The notes beneath the pieces were generated by a model that searched no databases, had not been told where the DNA came from, and saw only the letters and a program-made list of their open reading frames with translations. Below are positions 62,679 through 64,000 of a stretch of DNA of 64,000 nt, piece by piece. Within the stretch, counting starts at the first letter, position 1; every line of letters starts with the position of its first letter. A program made the position numbers and the translations under genes. This stretch comes from Nitrospirales bacterium (GTDB lineage Bacteria; Nitrospirota; Nitrospiria; Nitrospirales; UBA8639), in the NCBI GenBank assembly GCA_029261295.1, contig JAJDBP010000007.1:62001-126000 (forward strand), in the 5' to 3' direction.

Positions 62679-64000
62679 CCAACACTCTTGCCCGATGTCG
62701 CATTTTCGATCATGACCCCTGGGTTCATCCCATGATTAGGAGAATGAGGTCCCTGGAAGGTGGGGAGCAACCGGACAATCTCCTGTCGAATCAAATCAAG
62801 AGACGCCTCCTCTAACGCTGAACCACCAATCCCCTTATACCGGCTACATAAACCCTGCATGTCTTCGTTTGCCATAAGATCCCCTTTATTGAAAAACCGA
62901 AGACAGGGGATATTTTGAAGACCTAATTCCGTCAAAATAGTTTCAACAGCAGAAATATGCTGATCCGGATTTGGTGAATGCGCGTCAATAACATGTACGA
63001 GGACATCGGCTTCTTGTAATTCTTGTAACGTGGTTTGAAAGGCTGCGACCAAGTCTTTTGGTAAATCTCGAATAAACCCAACGGTATCAGTCAGAATAAC
63101 TTCTCCCAAGTTTGGAAAACCCAAACTCCGACTCACCGTGTCTAAGGTTTCGAAGACTCGATCTTTTACAGACACCTGACTGTCCGTCAACGCATTAAAC
63201 AAGGTCGATTTTCCGGCGTTGGTATACCCAATTATAGAGACCACAGGCAGCCCACGCTTGATTCGTCGCTTTCGCTGCTCTTGACGACCTTGTCCTATTG
63301 ACGTGAGATCTCGCTCCAAATGTTGAATGCGTTCACGAATCCGTCGACGATCCGTTTCCAACTTCGTTTCTCCAGGACCCCGAGTTCCAATTCCACCAGC
63401 AAGCCGAGAAAAAGCTGTGCTTGACTGAGCCAATCGCGGCAGCCGATATCGCAACTGAGCCAATTCCACTTGAATATTTCCGATATGGGAATGGGCTCGT
63501 TTGGCAAAAATATCAAGAATGACTTGCGAACGATCCAATACCCGAATATCGGTAATTTCAGAAATTCCTCGAACTTGTGCCGGCGTCAAATCTTGATCAA
63601 AGATTAACAAATCCGCTCCAGATTGCAGAGCCTGAATCGCTAAATCTTTCATTTTACCTGAACCCACCACATACTTAGGGTGTATGGCGGCAGGACGCTG
63701 CGTGACACATCCCAAGACCTCCACATCTTGCGCCCGCACCAATTCTTGTAGTTCATCTAACCGCTCTTGCTGAAAAGCGACATGACCTATTCCCACGCTC
63801 ACTAATAATGCACGCCCTTCCCGAACGCCTTCCTTGGATATTTGGCAGCCTTTCAGAATATCTTGCTCTAAGGACTGGACAAACTCCTGACAATTCATTT
63901 CAAAGGACTGAAACGCACAGGGCTGTATCTGCTTGTAACCCTGACCATTCGGGGAACTTGGCACGTTATGAGCCACATAGACATCCTGCAGTCCACCTGA
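62675..64000 (-). CDS. hflX: GTPase HflX (5' end beyond the window)
   Basis: A ribosome-associated GTPase that splits stalled or hibernating ribosomes. The G1 motif is GYTNAGKSTLFNAL, the G3 DTVGF segment follows, and the N-terminal HflX domain (SGADLLIFDQDLTPAQVR) is present. A GTG at 63976 could start a 433-residue protein. However, the frame stays open to the window edge with DVYVAH directly before it. Long-form HflX proteins carry an extra N-terminal region of about 100 residues at exactly this point, so I treat the gene as truncated by the window end. Confidence 0.88.
   Translation of the reverse strand, partial: SGGLQDVYVAHNVPSSPNGQGYKQIQPCAFQSFEMNCQEFVQSLEQDILKGCQISKEGVREGRALLVSVGIGHVAFQQERLDELQELVRAQDVEVLGCVTQRPAAIHPKYVVGSGKMKDLAIQALQSGADLLIFDQDLTPAQVRGISEITDIRVLDRSQVILDIFAKRAHSHIGNIQVELAQLRYRLPRLAQSSTAFSRLAGGIGTRGPGETKLETDRRRIRERIQHLERDLTSIGQGRQEQRKRRIKRGLPVVSIIGYTNAGKSTLFNALTDSQVSVKDRVFETLDTVSRSLGFPNLGEVILTDTVGFIRDLPKDLVAAFQTTLQELQEADVLVHVIDAHSPNPDQHISAVETILTELGLQNIPCLRFFNKGDLMANEDMQGLCSRYKGIGGSALEEASLDLIRQEIVRLLPTFQGPHSPNHGMNPGVMIENATSGKSVG

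Overview
The window looks like a chromosomal segment of a Nitrospira-type bacterium (phylum Nitrospirota). This is inferred from a cytochrome bd-like oxidase with a signal peptide, a fused transaldolase/glucose-6-phosphate isomerase, and the general gene mix. The moderate base composition of the core genes, judged by eye, would fit the marine Nitrospira lineage better than the GC-rich sewage lineages. Species identity cannot be read from the sequence alone.

Layout. 1-4.9 kb: two tandem paralogous secreted subtilisin-like (S8) proteases on the minus strand, with a well-formed cyclic-di-GMP-I (GEMM) riboswitch in the leader of the downstream one. 5.3-15.2 kb: a carbohydrate block with GH15 glucoamylase-like enzyme, gnd and zwf on the plus strand converging on tkt and the tal-pgi fusion, i.e. 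the oxidative and non-oxidative pentose phosphate pathway next to a glucan hydrolase. 15.4-16.6 kb: a TtuB/ThiS-like sulfur carrier coupled to a TtuA-type tRNA thiolase. 16.6-23.2 kb: a DEAD-box helicase, a CydA-like oxidase and unassigned membrane proteins.

24.2-29.9 kb (minus): a tightly packed set with split phosphonopyruvate/sulfopyruvate-type decarboxylase, a PhnW-like aminotransferase, a cytidylyltransferase, a CDP-alcohol phosphatidyltransferase fused to a degenerate nucleotidyltransferase domain, and a flippase-like membrane protein. Together they read as a 2-aminoethylphosphonate-headgroup lipid pathway that lacks its PEP mutase locally. 30.3-46.9 kb: mixed housekeeping and envelope genes (queF, a zinc phospholipase C-like protein, a PKD-repeat secreted protein, a DegT aminotransferase, an inositol-phosphatase-like enzyme, a degenerate receiver protein, an RlmL-like methyltransferase, glyoxylate reductase, a Na/Ca exchanger, SprT-like, tadA).

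46.9-58 kb is an accessory island immediately 3' of tRNA-Ser(CGA). It holds two decayed IS6-family elements, a TIR-TM protein with 16 near-identical WD40 repeats, and a compact CHAT / metallo-beta-lactamase / TIR operon with strong ribosome binding sites and visibly higher GC than the core. A DUF2235 hydrolase lies beyond it. This is the best candidate for an undescribed conflict or immunity system. 58.75-64 kb returns to core genes in one dense minus-strand operon: hflX (running off the window), nth, yicC, gmk, rpoZ, coaBC.
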